Numbered from the stretch's first letter, positions 1-5,685 are shown. The stretch is 8,157 nucleotides of DNA from JBJKPP01 sp046706145 (GCA_046706145.1 JBJKPP010000132.1:1-8157), one strand, 5' to 3'. Notes: generated by a model not told the origin, from the letters alone. Numbers and translations are program-made.

Positions 1-292
1 ATAAAAGTTTATGACCTGGGAAAAGTAAGCCAATCCTAATTCCACAGAAGTTACCTATCAGCCCGGGAATTGTAAATACTGTAGCTTCAAGCATGAGTAA
101 ATCTTTTCTTGTAAATCTATAGATTAGAACCAGGAAAGCAATCATGGAAACACCTGCCACATTGGTGCCTAACGCAGTATGACCATCAAGATTTGAGAAA
201 AGTAAAATTATTGGCAGGCCTACTACGGCTGAACCCGCGCCAAAAAATCCGAGTATGAATCCTACTATAACACCTGCAGCAATACCTACCAT
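1..292 (-). CDS. Sulfite exporter TauE/SafE-type permease, N-terminal part (runs off left edge)
   Basis: Reading leftward from an ATG at 292, 97 codons are open to the window edge. The peptide starts MVGIAAGVIVGFILGFFGAG and continues with a second hydrophobic stretch around residues 22-35. It then has the ALGTN segment (about residues 41-45), another helix, a basic patch (YRFTRKD) and a further hydrophobic helix. This pattern matches the first repeat of the TSUP (DUF81, TauE/SafE) family: a glycine-rich first helix, the A-L-G-T motif, then a helix followed by a basic loop. Members are usually 240-270 residues, so about 60% is missing here. The family moves small anions such as sulfite, sulfonates or sulfoacetate across the inner membrane; the substrate cannot be told from this part. 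The usual GxGGG of helix 1 is GAGSA. An in-frame stop lies five codons upstream of the ATG, which fixes the start. It is divergent from the response regulator at 627. Confidence 0.75.
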   Translation of the reverse strand, partial: MVGIAAGVIVGFILGFFGAGSAVVGLPIILLFSNLDGHTALGTNVAGVSMIAFLVLIYRFTRKDLLMLEATVFTIPGLIGNFCGIRIGLLFPGHKLL

Positions 293-320
293 TACAAATA
301 CTTTACTTTATTACAATTAA

Positions 321-353
321 CAAATTTAAAGTAATTAATATAATTAGCTCAAA
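321..353 (-). promoter_or_regulatory. Bacteroidota-type promoter for the TauE-like gene
   Basis: On the minus strand, TAAATTTG (plus 321-328) fits the Bacteroidota -7 consensus TAnnTTTG exactly. A TTTG (plus 350-353) lies 21 bp upstream, as expected for the -33 element. Transcription would start near 315, leaving a short leader of about 20 nt before the ATG at 292. The consensus is established for Bacteroidota sigma factors; its use here is inferred. Confidence 0.45.
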
Positions 354-442
354 TTGTTTAACAAATGACGAATAGCAAGCTAACAATATTTCTCAATGGG
401 TTTTTGTGAGAACTTGTTCAACTTTGTCGAAGAATGGCCGGA

Positions 443-461
443 AGCTTGCCTGTAGCAAGTT
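443..461. other. Stem-loop AGCTTGC/GCAAGTT in the divergent intergenic region
   Basis: Seven pairs (one G-T wobble) close a 5-nt loop CTGTA. The downstream plus-strand sequence GCCCTTTTCTATTCT is T-rich but not a clean T tract. It may be a weak terminator or attenuator ahead of the response regulator, or a protein-binding dyad. TAGCAAG recurs 80 bp upstream at 373-379. Confidence 0.35.
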
Positions 462-563
462 GCCCTTTTCTATTCTAAATTCAAGTTCCAAACAAGTCTT
501 ATAAATAATTTCCACAATAACATTTTAAATAATTGTTCTAATAAATTAAATTGCAGTGTAAAA

Positions 564-607
564 CATTAATCACTATAATATAAAGTAGTGATGAATTTGT
601 GTTTTTC
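564..607 (+). promoter_or_regulatory. Leader blocks of regulator 1 shared with regulator 2
   Basis: CATTAATC (564-571) lies 63 bp before the ATG at 627, and TGAATT-N3-GTTTTTC (592-607) lies 35 bp before it. The same blocks occur before the paralogous regulator at 4737-4744 and 4768-4783, at nearly the same distances (64 and 33 bp). They may be remnants of the duplication or a retained binding site or promoter. The TATAATAT stretch at 574-581 could serve as a -10-like element. Confidence 0.4.
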
Positions 608-626
608 TTTGAGGTTAAATATTAGA

Positions 627-1328
627 ATGAAAAAAGTCTTAATATTGGTTATAGAAGATAATAGACTTTTGCGTGAAGGCTTGACTGAGATGATAGATGA
701 ACAGCAAGATCTGAAAGTTACGGATGCCTTAGCAGATTGTGAAAAAGCGCTGCAATGCATACGTAAATCCGAACCCAATATTGTCCTGTTGGACCTTGGT
801 TTGAGAAATCAAAATAGTTTACATCTGGCAAAAGGAATAAAAAAAGACTTCCAAAAAGTTAAAGTTATAGTGATGGATCTTGTCCCTTCGGAAGAAGACA
901 TACTGTTATTTATACAGGCAGGAGTTTCTGGATTTGTGCTTAAGGATGCAACAGTGGATGATTTTCTTAATACAATTAGATCGGTTGCCGCAGGAGCTAA
1001 AGTTTTGCCGCCGCATTTAGCTGAATCCTTATTTACACAGATCGTTGACCAGGCGCTAAATAAGATAAAACCCTCCAAAATAATTGATGCAGTAAAAATG
1101 ACGAAACGGGAAAGGCAGGTGATAGACCTAGTTGCTGATGGCTTAACTAACAAAGAAATTGCGCAAAAGCTTCGTCTCTCAACTTATACAATAAAAAGTC
1201 ATATACATAACATTCTGGAAAAACTTGCCCTCCACACCCGCGTCCAGATTGCAAAATACGCTCATACTTCTAGTGACCATAAGGCTGCCATTGAATCAAT
1301 TTCTTTAATCAAGGATGAAGAGGATTGA
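627..1328 (+). CDS. NarL/FixJ-type response regulator with atypical receiver (paralogue 1)
   Basis: A 233-residue DNA-binding response regulator. The receiver domain (about 1-120) has the acidic pair E10-D11, the phospho-acceptor D56 in LLDLGL, and the conserved K106 in LKDAT. The Thr/Ser switch residue, expected at 84 after KVIVM, is Asp, and the usual Pro after the phospho-Asp loop is absent. A linker (about 121-157) leads to a LuxR/GerE helix-turn-helix (about 158-215) with MTKRER, GLTNKEIAQKL, the recognition helix STYTIKSHIHNILEKL and a closing LHTR segment. A longer reading with GTG/ATG at 588-593 is open. I chose 627 because the paralogue at 4801 aligns without gaps from this Met and the upstream codons fall in the shared leader. 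No Shine-Dalgarno site is visible. No histidine kinase is in the window. It probably controls the radical SAM operon 239 bp downstream, itself, or both (inference). Confidence 0.92.
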   Translation: MKKVLILVIEDNRLLREGLTEMIDEQQDLKVTDALADCEKALQCIRKSEPNIVLLDLGLRNQNSLHLAKGIKKDFQKVKVIVMDLVPSEEDILLFIQAGVSGFVLKDATVDDFLNTIRSVAAGAKVLPPHLAESLFTQIVDQALNKIKPSKIIDAVKMTKRERQVIDLVADGLTNKEIAQKLRLSTYTIKSHIHNILEKLALHTRVQIAKYAHTSSDHKAAIESISLIKDEED

Positions 1329-1397
1329 TCTTTCTTATCCAGTCAAAAAAATGTCTTGCTTTGTTATCAATACAACTTATGTATCTCTCTATCCCTC

Positions 1398-1416
1398 AAA
1401 AGGATTAATCCCTTTT
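1398..1416. promoter_or_regulatory. Near-palindrome AAAAGGATTAATCCCTTTT (operator or weak terminator)
   Basis: GGATTAATCC (1402-1411) is a perfect 10-bp palindrome, extended by AAAA on the left and CTTTT on the right (one extra C). It lies 70 bp after regulator 1 and 157 bp before the radical SAM start. As RNA it could form a 7-pair hairpin with a TTAA loop and end in TTTT, so a weak terminator is possible. Its symmetry also suits a dimeric LuxR-type regulator. The ATTAATC core recurs in both regulator leaders. Confidence 0.4.
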
Positions 1417-1477
1417 CCATTCATTAGATTCATTTATAATTGAATATTTAATAAATAACTTAATCGAAAGCAAAACC

Positions 1478-1524
1478 GTGAATGACGATACGAGTCATGG
1501 AGGGGAATCCATGTCGTAGTTCAC
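1478..1524 (+). ncRNA. Structured 5' leader: bulged hairpin before the radical SAM operon
   Basis: Three 5-bp helices stack coaxially: GTGAA 1478-1482 with TTCAC 1520-1524, TACGA 1489-1493 with TCGTA 1514-1518, and CATGG 1496-1500 with CCATG 1509-1513. Bulges are 1483-1488, 1494-1495 and 1519, and the loop is AGGGGAAT (1501-1508). TGAC 1483-1486 with GTCA 1494-1497 would form a competing local hairpin, so two exclusive folds exist. No T tract follows, so it is not a classic terminator. The region includes GGAGG (1499-1503) seven bases before ATG-TCG-TAG (1511-1519), a two-codon mini-ORF. It does not match the cobalamin, SAM or c-di-GMP riboswitch cores I know. Confidence 0.45.
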
Positions 1525-1552
1525 AGTATTATTAAATGGTGTAGTTAAGGTG

Positions 1553-1560
1553 GAAGAAGG
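1553..1560 (+). promoter_or_regulatory. Ribosome binding site deciding the first radical SAM start
   Basis: GAAGAAGG ends 7 nt before the ATG at 1568 and matches the anti-Shine-Dalgarno. The alternative GTG at 1550 lies inside an AAGGTGG run with no correctly spaced site upstream, so the ATG is preferred. Confidence 0.5.
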
Positions 1561-1567
1561 TATTCGA

Positions 1568-3115
1568 ATGAATCGTAGACTTAAAGTCGGGATAATCGAT
1601 CTCGTATCAAAAAAGCCGAACAAGAAATTATTTGCCCGCATAATGAATGCAAACTTTGCCAGCATAATGCCTCAAGTGGTAGGAGTCTGGTGTGAAGAGG
1701 AGGGGCACGATGTCACATATATGTGTTATACGGGCAAAGAAGACATCTTAAGTGAACTGCCTGAAGATTCAGATATAGTGTTTATTGGTGCATTTACGGA
1801 AGCTGCACAAACAGCTTATGCTTTAAGTAATCTCTTGCGTTCTCTTGGGGCGGTTACGGTTCTGGGTGGTCCGCATGCAAGGTGTTATCCTGAAGATGCT
1901 CTAAACTATTTTGATTATGTTTTAGGATTCACGGATAAAAGTACAATTCATAATATTTTATACGATTGTTATCCGCACAGACCTTATGGTTTGTATCTCA
2001 CTGCAAAAACTCAGCCCATGTCGCTTCCCGGCGTAAAAGAAAGATGGAAATTTATTCAACCCACCCTGCAAAAAGCTCCCTTAATAAAATTGGTTCCTAT
2101 GCTTGGCAGCCTAGGTTGTCCATACACATGCAGCTTCTGCATAGATTCAACTGTTGCTTATCAGCCTTTGGACTTTGGTGTTATGAAGGAAGATTTATCT
2201 TTTCTTCTAACTAAGTTTAAACGCCCGCTGGTTGGATGGCATGACCCCAATTTTGGAGTCCGCTTTGACGAGTATATGGATGCAATTGAAGAGGCCGTAC
2301 CACAAAATCGTATAGACTTTATTGCAGAAAGCAGCTTATCACTTTTATCCGAGCCCCACGTTAAACGTCTTAAAAGGAATGGCTTCGGTGCAATGCTGCC
2401 CGGAATAGAATCCTGGTTTGATCTTGGAAATAAATCAAAAACCGGAAGCCTAACCGGATTGGACAAAGTTAAGCATGTTGCGGAACACGTCAATATGATT
2501 TTACGTTACATTCCATACGTTCAAACTAATTTTGTTTTGGGACTAGATTCTGATAAAGGCGAGGAACCGTTTGAACTCACAAAAAAATTTGTAAGCCTGA
2601 CACCAGGCGCATTTCCGGGCTACTCACTATTATCTGCTTTTGGACAGGCAGCTCCGGTAAACTTGCAATATCAAGAATTAAATCGTGTAATTCCTTTTCC
2701 GTTTCATTTCCTGGACAATAATCACGCAATGAACATTAAGCCAAAAAATTATTCGTGGCCGGAATTTTATTCTCATGTAATCGATCTCGGGGAATATACG
2801 TTCTCATGGTCAGCTATTATAAAACGTTTAATAGCTACAAATGCATTTATTCCAAGATGGATGAACGTTGTGAGAGCAGTATCGGAGGAAGGTTTTGGAA
2901 GGGTTGCCTTTAATAAGAAAATATTAAGGTATCTCAATTCGGATAATAAATTTCGTGATTATTTTGAACAAGAAACCACGGAACTTCCACAATTTTATCA
3001 TGACATTATAAACGATGAACTTGGACCCCTAAAACGGTGGCTTCCTGAGGGAGCGATATTCCACGACCAGAATGCGTATTTGCTAAAAAGCCTGGCTGAG
3101 AGAATTGCTGTGTAG
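1568..3115 (+). CDS. B12-binding-type radical SAM protein, first enzyme of the operon
   Basis: A 515-residue protein from the ATG at 1568 (521 from a GTG at 1550). Residues about 1-120 look like a cobalamin-binding Rossmann fold: strand VGIIDLV, then DIVFIGAF, then VLGGPH with G100-G101. The DxHxxG His-ligand motif is absent, as is common in class B radical SAM methylases. The radical SAM domain follows, with CxxxCxxC at C184, C188 and C191 (LGCPYTCSFC) for the [4Fe-4S] cluster. Downstream come GWHDPNFG, an AESS strand, GIESW and NFVLGLDSD, the expected strands of the barrel. About 150 C-terminal residues (DNNHAMNIKPKNYSW, TFSWSAIIKRL, IPRWMNVVRAVS, EQETTELPQFY) form a conserved-looking domain I cannot name. 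Only 32 bp separate it from the next radical SAM gene, so they are surely co-transcribed. Substrate unknown; a methylation or C-C bond reaction is plausible. Confidence 0.88.
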   Translation: MNRRLKVGIIDLVSKKPNKKLFARIMNANFASIMPQVVGVWCEEEGHDVTYMCYTGKEDILSELPEDSDIVFIGAFTEAAQTAYALSNLLRSLGAVTVLGGPHARCYPEDALNYFDYVLGFTDKSTIHNILYDCYPHRPYGLYLTAKTQPMSLPGVKERWKFIQPTLQKAPLIKLVPMLGSLGCPYTCSFCIDSTVAYQPLDFGVMKEDLSFLLTKFKRPLVGWHDPNFGVRFDEYMDAIEEAVPQNRIDFIAESSLSLLSEPHVKRLKRNGFGAMLPGIESWFDLGNKSKTGSLTGLDKVKHVAEHVNMILRYIPYVQTNFVLGLDSDKGEEPFELTKKFVSLTPGAFPGYSLLSAFGQAAPVNLQYQELNRVIPFPFHFLDNNHAMNIKPKNYSWPEFYSHVIDLGEYTFSWSAIIKRLIATNAFIPRWMNVVRAVSEEGFGRVAFNKKILRYLNSDNKFRDYFEQETTELPQFYHDIINDELGPLKRWLPEGAIFHDQNAYLLKSLAERIAV

Positions 3116-3147
3116 AAAATAGATTTCAACAAGGAAAGATAAATTTG

Positions 3148-4623
3148 ATGAATATTCTTTTAGTTTATCCGAAGTATCCGGACACATTTTGGAGCTTTAA
3201 GCATGCCTTAAAATTTGTGTCAAAGAAAGCAAGCTTTCCGCCATTAGGACTTTTAACAGTAGCGGCAATGCTGCCCGAAAGTTGGCATAAAAAAATAATT
3301 GATATGAATGTAAACCGATTGGCAGACGAAGATATTCTTTGGGCTGATTTTGTTTTCATTAGCGCAATGTCTATCCAAAGCCAGTCAGCAGATGAAGTAA
3401 TAAAAAAATGCAATATACTGAAAAAGAAAGTTGTAGCAGGCGGTCCTCATTTTACTGCAAATTATGAGGACTACAATAATGTTGATTATCTCGTACTTAA
3501 AGAGGCTGAAATAACTCTGCCCCAGTTTATTGACGATTTGCGTAGCGGAAAGGCGAAGCATATTTACACTACCGATCAATGGGCAGATCTTTTCACAACT
3601 CCAATGCCACTTTGGGACCTTGTATCGCTCAATGATTATTCTTCAATGAATCTTCAGTATTCTAGAGGTTGCCCGTATGACTGTGAATTTTGCGACATAA
3701 CAGTTCTTTATGGAAGAAAACCGCGCACGAAAACCAAACACCAAATTTTAGCCGAATTAGACCTTTTATATTCTTCTGGCTGGCGGGGACCTGTTTTTTT
3801 CGTAGATGATAATTTTATTGGGAATAAAGTAAAATTGAAAAAAGAAATACTCCCTGCAATTGTTGAATGGAATGAGAGACATCATTATCCATTTTACCTT
3901 AACACAGAAGTATCAATTAACCTTGCTGATGATGAAAAACTAATTCAGCTAATGGTTCAAGCAGGATTTGAAGCAGTTTTTATTGGCATAGAATCACCGA
4001 ATGAAGAGAGTCTGATTGAATGCAATAAAAACCAAAATAGAAACCGTGACTTAATTTCGAGCATAAAGAAAATCCAGCGGTCGGGCATGGAAGTTCAAGG
4101 CGGATTTATTGTAGGGTTCGATAGCGATCCGCCTTCTATCTTCGATAAGCTTACGAACTTTATCCAGGATAGTGGCATTGTTACTGCGATGGTTGGGTTG
4201 TTAAATGCACCTAAAGGGACGAAACTTCACAAAAGAATGCTTAACGAAGGAAGAATGTTAAATAATTTTACAGGGAGCAATACGGACTTTTCGATTAACT
4301 TCATAACTCAAATGCATCCTGATGTACTCCTTGATGGTTATAAGAAAATTGTAAGCACCATTTACTCTCCAAGATGTTATTATGAACGCGTAATGCGCTT
4401 CTTAAAGGATTTCAAACCAAAGAAGAGAGTTTTTCACCTTAATGCGAATTATATCCTCGCTCTTTTCAAATCTATGTTCAGATTGGGTGTAGTTGGTAAG
4501 GAAAGAATTTATTACTGGAAATTGTTTTTTTGGTCGATGTTCCGCAAACCACAGTTATTTTCTCTTGCGATTCTATTCACAATATATGGTTTTCATTTTA
4601 GGAAGGTTTCGAGTAGTGTTTGA
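3148..4623 (+). CDS. B12-binding-type radical SAM protein, HpnP/DUF4070-like
   Basis: A 491-residue protein; TTG at 3145 is an alternative start, and AAGGA (3131-3135) sits 12 nt before the chosen ATG. Residues 1-140 form a B12-binding-like domain: NILLVYPKYPDTFWSFKHAL, FPPLGLLTVAAMLP, then VVAGGPHF with G98-G99, lacking DxHxxG. The radical SAM domain has C175, C179 and C182 in YSRGCPYDCEFCD, followed by LYGRKPR, FFVDDNFIGN, FIGIESPNEESL and GGFIVGFDSD. These motifs and their order closely resemble the hopanoid C-2 methylase HpnP and its DUF4070 relatives. The C-terminus (about 425-485) has hydrophobic and aromatic segments (YYWKLFFWSMF, LFSLAILFTIYGFHF) that suggest membrane contact, fitting a lipid or pigment substrate. 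True HpnP starts differently (CVYPQY-type), so hopanoid methylation is not claimed. It is second in an operon with the gene at 1568. Confidence 0.88.
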   Translation: MNILLVYPKYPDTFWSFKHALKFVSKKASFPPLGLLTVAAMLPESWHKKIIDMNVNRLADEDILWADFVFISAMSIQSQSADEVIKKCNILKKKVVAGGPHFTANYEDYNNVDYLVLKEAEITLPQFIDDLRSGKAKHIYTTDQWADLFTTPMPLWDLVSLNDYSSMNLQYSRGCPYDCEFCDITVLYGRKPRTKTKHQILAELDLLYSSGWRGPVFFVDDNFIGNKVKLKKEILPAIVEWNERHHYPFYLNTEVSINLADDEKLIQLMVQAGFEAVFIGIESPNEESLIECNKNQNRNRDLISSIKKIQRSGMEVQGGFIVGFDSDPPSIFDKLTNFIQDSGIVTAMVGLLNAPKGTKLHKRMLNEGRMLNNFTGSNTDFSINFITQMHPDVLLDGYKKIVSTIYSPRCYYERVMRFLKDFKPKKRVFHLNANYILALFKSMFRLGVVGKERIYYWKLFFWSMFRKPQLFSLAILFTIYGFHFRKVSSSV

Positions 4624-4679
4624 TGAGAATTGGGAATTAGTATGTTAAATAAAGATACCGGTAAAGTTCTATGATATAC

Positions 4680-4730
4680 GATGAAAACCAAAATGATTTA
4701 TTCTTAAATAAAATATTTTTGCATTTCATC
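4680..4730 (+). other. AT-rich inverted repeat GATGAAA/TTTCATC after the radical SAM operon
   Basis: GATGAAA (4680-4686) and TTTCATC (4724-4730) are inverted across 37 nt. That loop itself holds TTTATT/AATAAA around a CTTA loop. It lies in the 177-bp gap between the operon and regulator 2. No T tract follows, so termination is doubtful. Confidence 0.25.
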
Positions 4731-4736
4731 ATAAAG

Positions 4737-4783
4737 CATTAATCTCTTTTTCATCCTTTTGGTCTATTGAATTATCGTTTTTC
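4737..4783 (+). promoter_or_regulatory. Leader blocks of regulator 2 shared with regulator 1
   Basis: CATTAATC (4737-4744) and TGAATT-N3-GTTTTTC (4768-4783) match the blocks at 564-571 and 592-607. The internal spacing of the second block is identical, and the distance to the ATG differs by one or two bases. A TAnnTTTG-type string (TATTTTTG, 4714-4721) lies just upstream, but no TTG sits at the right distance for a -33 element. Confidence 0.4.
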
Positions 4784-4800
4784 AAAGTTTAACTTTTTTT

Positions 4801-5487
4801 ATGAAAAGAATTAGGTTATTATTAATCGAAGATAACCGTCTGTTGCGCGATGGAATTATTGCGATGCTTAAAAATCAGCGGGATATCGAGATAGTATTGG
4901 CATACGCGGGTGGCGATGATAGTAAAATAAAATCGCAGAAACTCAAGCCGAATTTAATTCTTCTTGACCTTGGTCTACGTAATAGGAATAGCCTAAGTGT
5001 AATTGAAGCAGCAAAAAAGAATTTCCCTAAGGCTAAAGTGATTGTAATGGATCTTGCACCTGTGCAGGGTGATATAAATCTATTTGTTGAAGCAGGTGCT
5101 ACTGGATTTATTTTAAAAGATGCCACAGTAGATGATTTTCTCGCAACTATTCGTACAGTCGCTGAAGGTACAAAAGTAGTTCCACCCAATCTAACCGAAT
5201 CTCTCTTTTCCCAGATAGTTGAACACGGACTTAAGGGAGGTAAAATGAAATTGAACGATGCAATTCGTATGACAAAACGGGAAAGGGAGGTTATCGGTTT
5301 AATCGGTGATGGCTTAACTAATAAAGAAATAGCACTGAAGTTGGATATTTCAACATTTACCGTTAAGAGTCATATTCATAATATAATGGAAAAGCTTTTG
5401 CTCCACACACGTTTGGAGGTCGCAAACTATTCATATTCAAGCGGAACCCTAAAAAAGGTTATCGATGATATTTCACTAAATCATTGA
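4801..5487 (+). CDS. NarL/FixJ-type response regulator with atypical receiver (paralogue 2)
   Basis: A 228-residue paralogue of the regulator at 627. A hand count gives 79 of the first 140 positions identical with no gap. The receiver keeps E10-D11, phospho-acceptor D56 (LLDLGLRNRNSL) and K106 (LKDAT), and again has Asp at position 84 (KVIVMDL) in place of the switch Thr/Ser. The LuxR-type helix-turn-helix covers about 157-212 (MTKRERE, GLTNKEIALKL, STFTVKSHIHNIMEKL). Recognition-helix residues differ little from paralogue 1 (STFTV against STYTI), so the two probably bind similar DNA. No Shine-Dalgarno precedes the ATG; the upstream sequence is a T-run. It lies 177 bp after the radical SAM operon and may be expressed separately. 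No sensor kinase is adjacent. Confidence 0.93.
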   Translation: MKRIRLLLIEDNRLLRDGIIAMLKNQRDIEIVLAYAGGDDSKIKSQKLKPNLILLDLGLRNRNSLSVIEAAKKNFPKAKVIVMDLAPVQGDINLFVEAGATGFILKDATVDDFLATIRTVAEGTKVVPPNLTESLFSQIVEHGLKGGKMKLNDAIRMTKREREVIGLIGDGLTNKEIALKLDISTFTVKSHIHNIMEKLLLHTRLEVANYSYSSGTLKKVIDDISLNH

Positions 5488-5524
5488 ACATAAATATGTA
5501 CACTTAATCATAAGAGGTAATAGA

Positions 5525-5650
5525 ATGAGTAAAGAGCAGCATAGCAGCAAAAATACAAAGAAACCACCTGCTAAGACAATGAAGGAAAAGAAAGCGGCAA
5601 AGAGAGAAAAGAGAAATCAGAAAAACAGTGCCTCACTACTCAAGCAGTAG
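5525..5650 (+). CDS. Lys-rich 41-residue microprotein
   Basis: The ATG at 5525 has a good Shine-Dalgarno, AAGAGG (5512-5517), 7 nt upstream. The 41-residue product begins MSKEQHSSKNTKKPPAKTMK, continues with a KEKKAAKREKR-type helix and ends SLLKQ. It is extremely basic and polar, with no hydrophobic segment and almost certainly no stable fold at the N-terminus. Small proteins with a KKPxAKTxKEKKAAK pattern recur in many bacterial genomes as uncharacterised proteins (recollection, not a search). Binding to nucleic acid or ribosomes is a reasonable guess from charge only. It follows regulator 2 by 37 bp and may share its transcript. The strong ribosome binding site and codon-like composition make it a likely real gene despite its size. 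Confidence 0.7.
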   Translation: MSKEQHSSKNTKKPPAKTMKEKKAAKREKRNQKNSASLLKQ

Positions 5651-5685
5651 TTTTTGTTATAAAAATTTTTCTTACAGATCCTAAT

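Larger units (their letters stand above)
293..626. other. Divergent intergenic region with dyads and leader elements
   Basis: This gap holds no convincing gene. It contains the promoter of the leftward gene and the 10-bp near-palindrome TAGCAAGCTA (373-382). A 7-pair hairpin AGCTTGC-CTGTA-GCAAGTT (443-461, one G-T pair) is followed by a T-rich stretch. An enclosing inverted pair GAACTTG (410-416) / CAAGTTC (482-488) surrounds that hairpin. Position 564-607 carries the leader blocks shared with the second response regulator. I could not find a matching TAnnTTTG promoter for the rightward gene. Confidence 0.5.

Noticed and set aside
419..426. CAACTTTG as a -7 element for regulator 1
   Set aside because: The first base deviates from TAnnTTTG and the only TTG upstream is 12 bp away, too close for a -33 element.
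588..626. Extended N-terminus of regulator 1 from GTG/ATG at 588-593
   Set aside because: The paralogue aligns from Met at 627, receiver domains start there, and the extension overlaps leader blocks that are non-coding before regulator 2.
809..1153. Antisense open frame inside regulator 1, with a similar one at 4875-5189 inside regulator 2
   Set aside because: Both are mirror frames of the conserved receiver-coding DNA; their similarity follows from the paralogy of the sense genes. No ribosome site or protein family.
1478..1524. Known cobalamin, SAM or c-di-GMP riboswitch
   Set aside because: The core words of these classes (for example GCCACTG for cobalamin) are absent; only a novel or protein-binding leader remains possible.
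2161..2493. Antisense open frame in the first radical SAM gene
   Set aside because: It lies over a strongly conserved coding region and shows no recognisable domain; a shadow of the sense gene.
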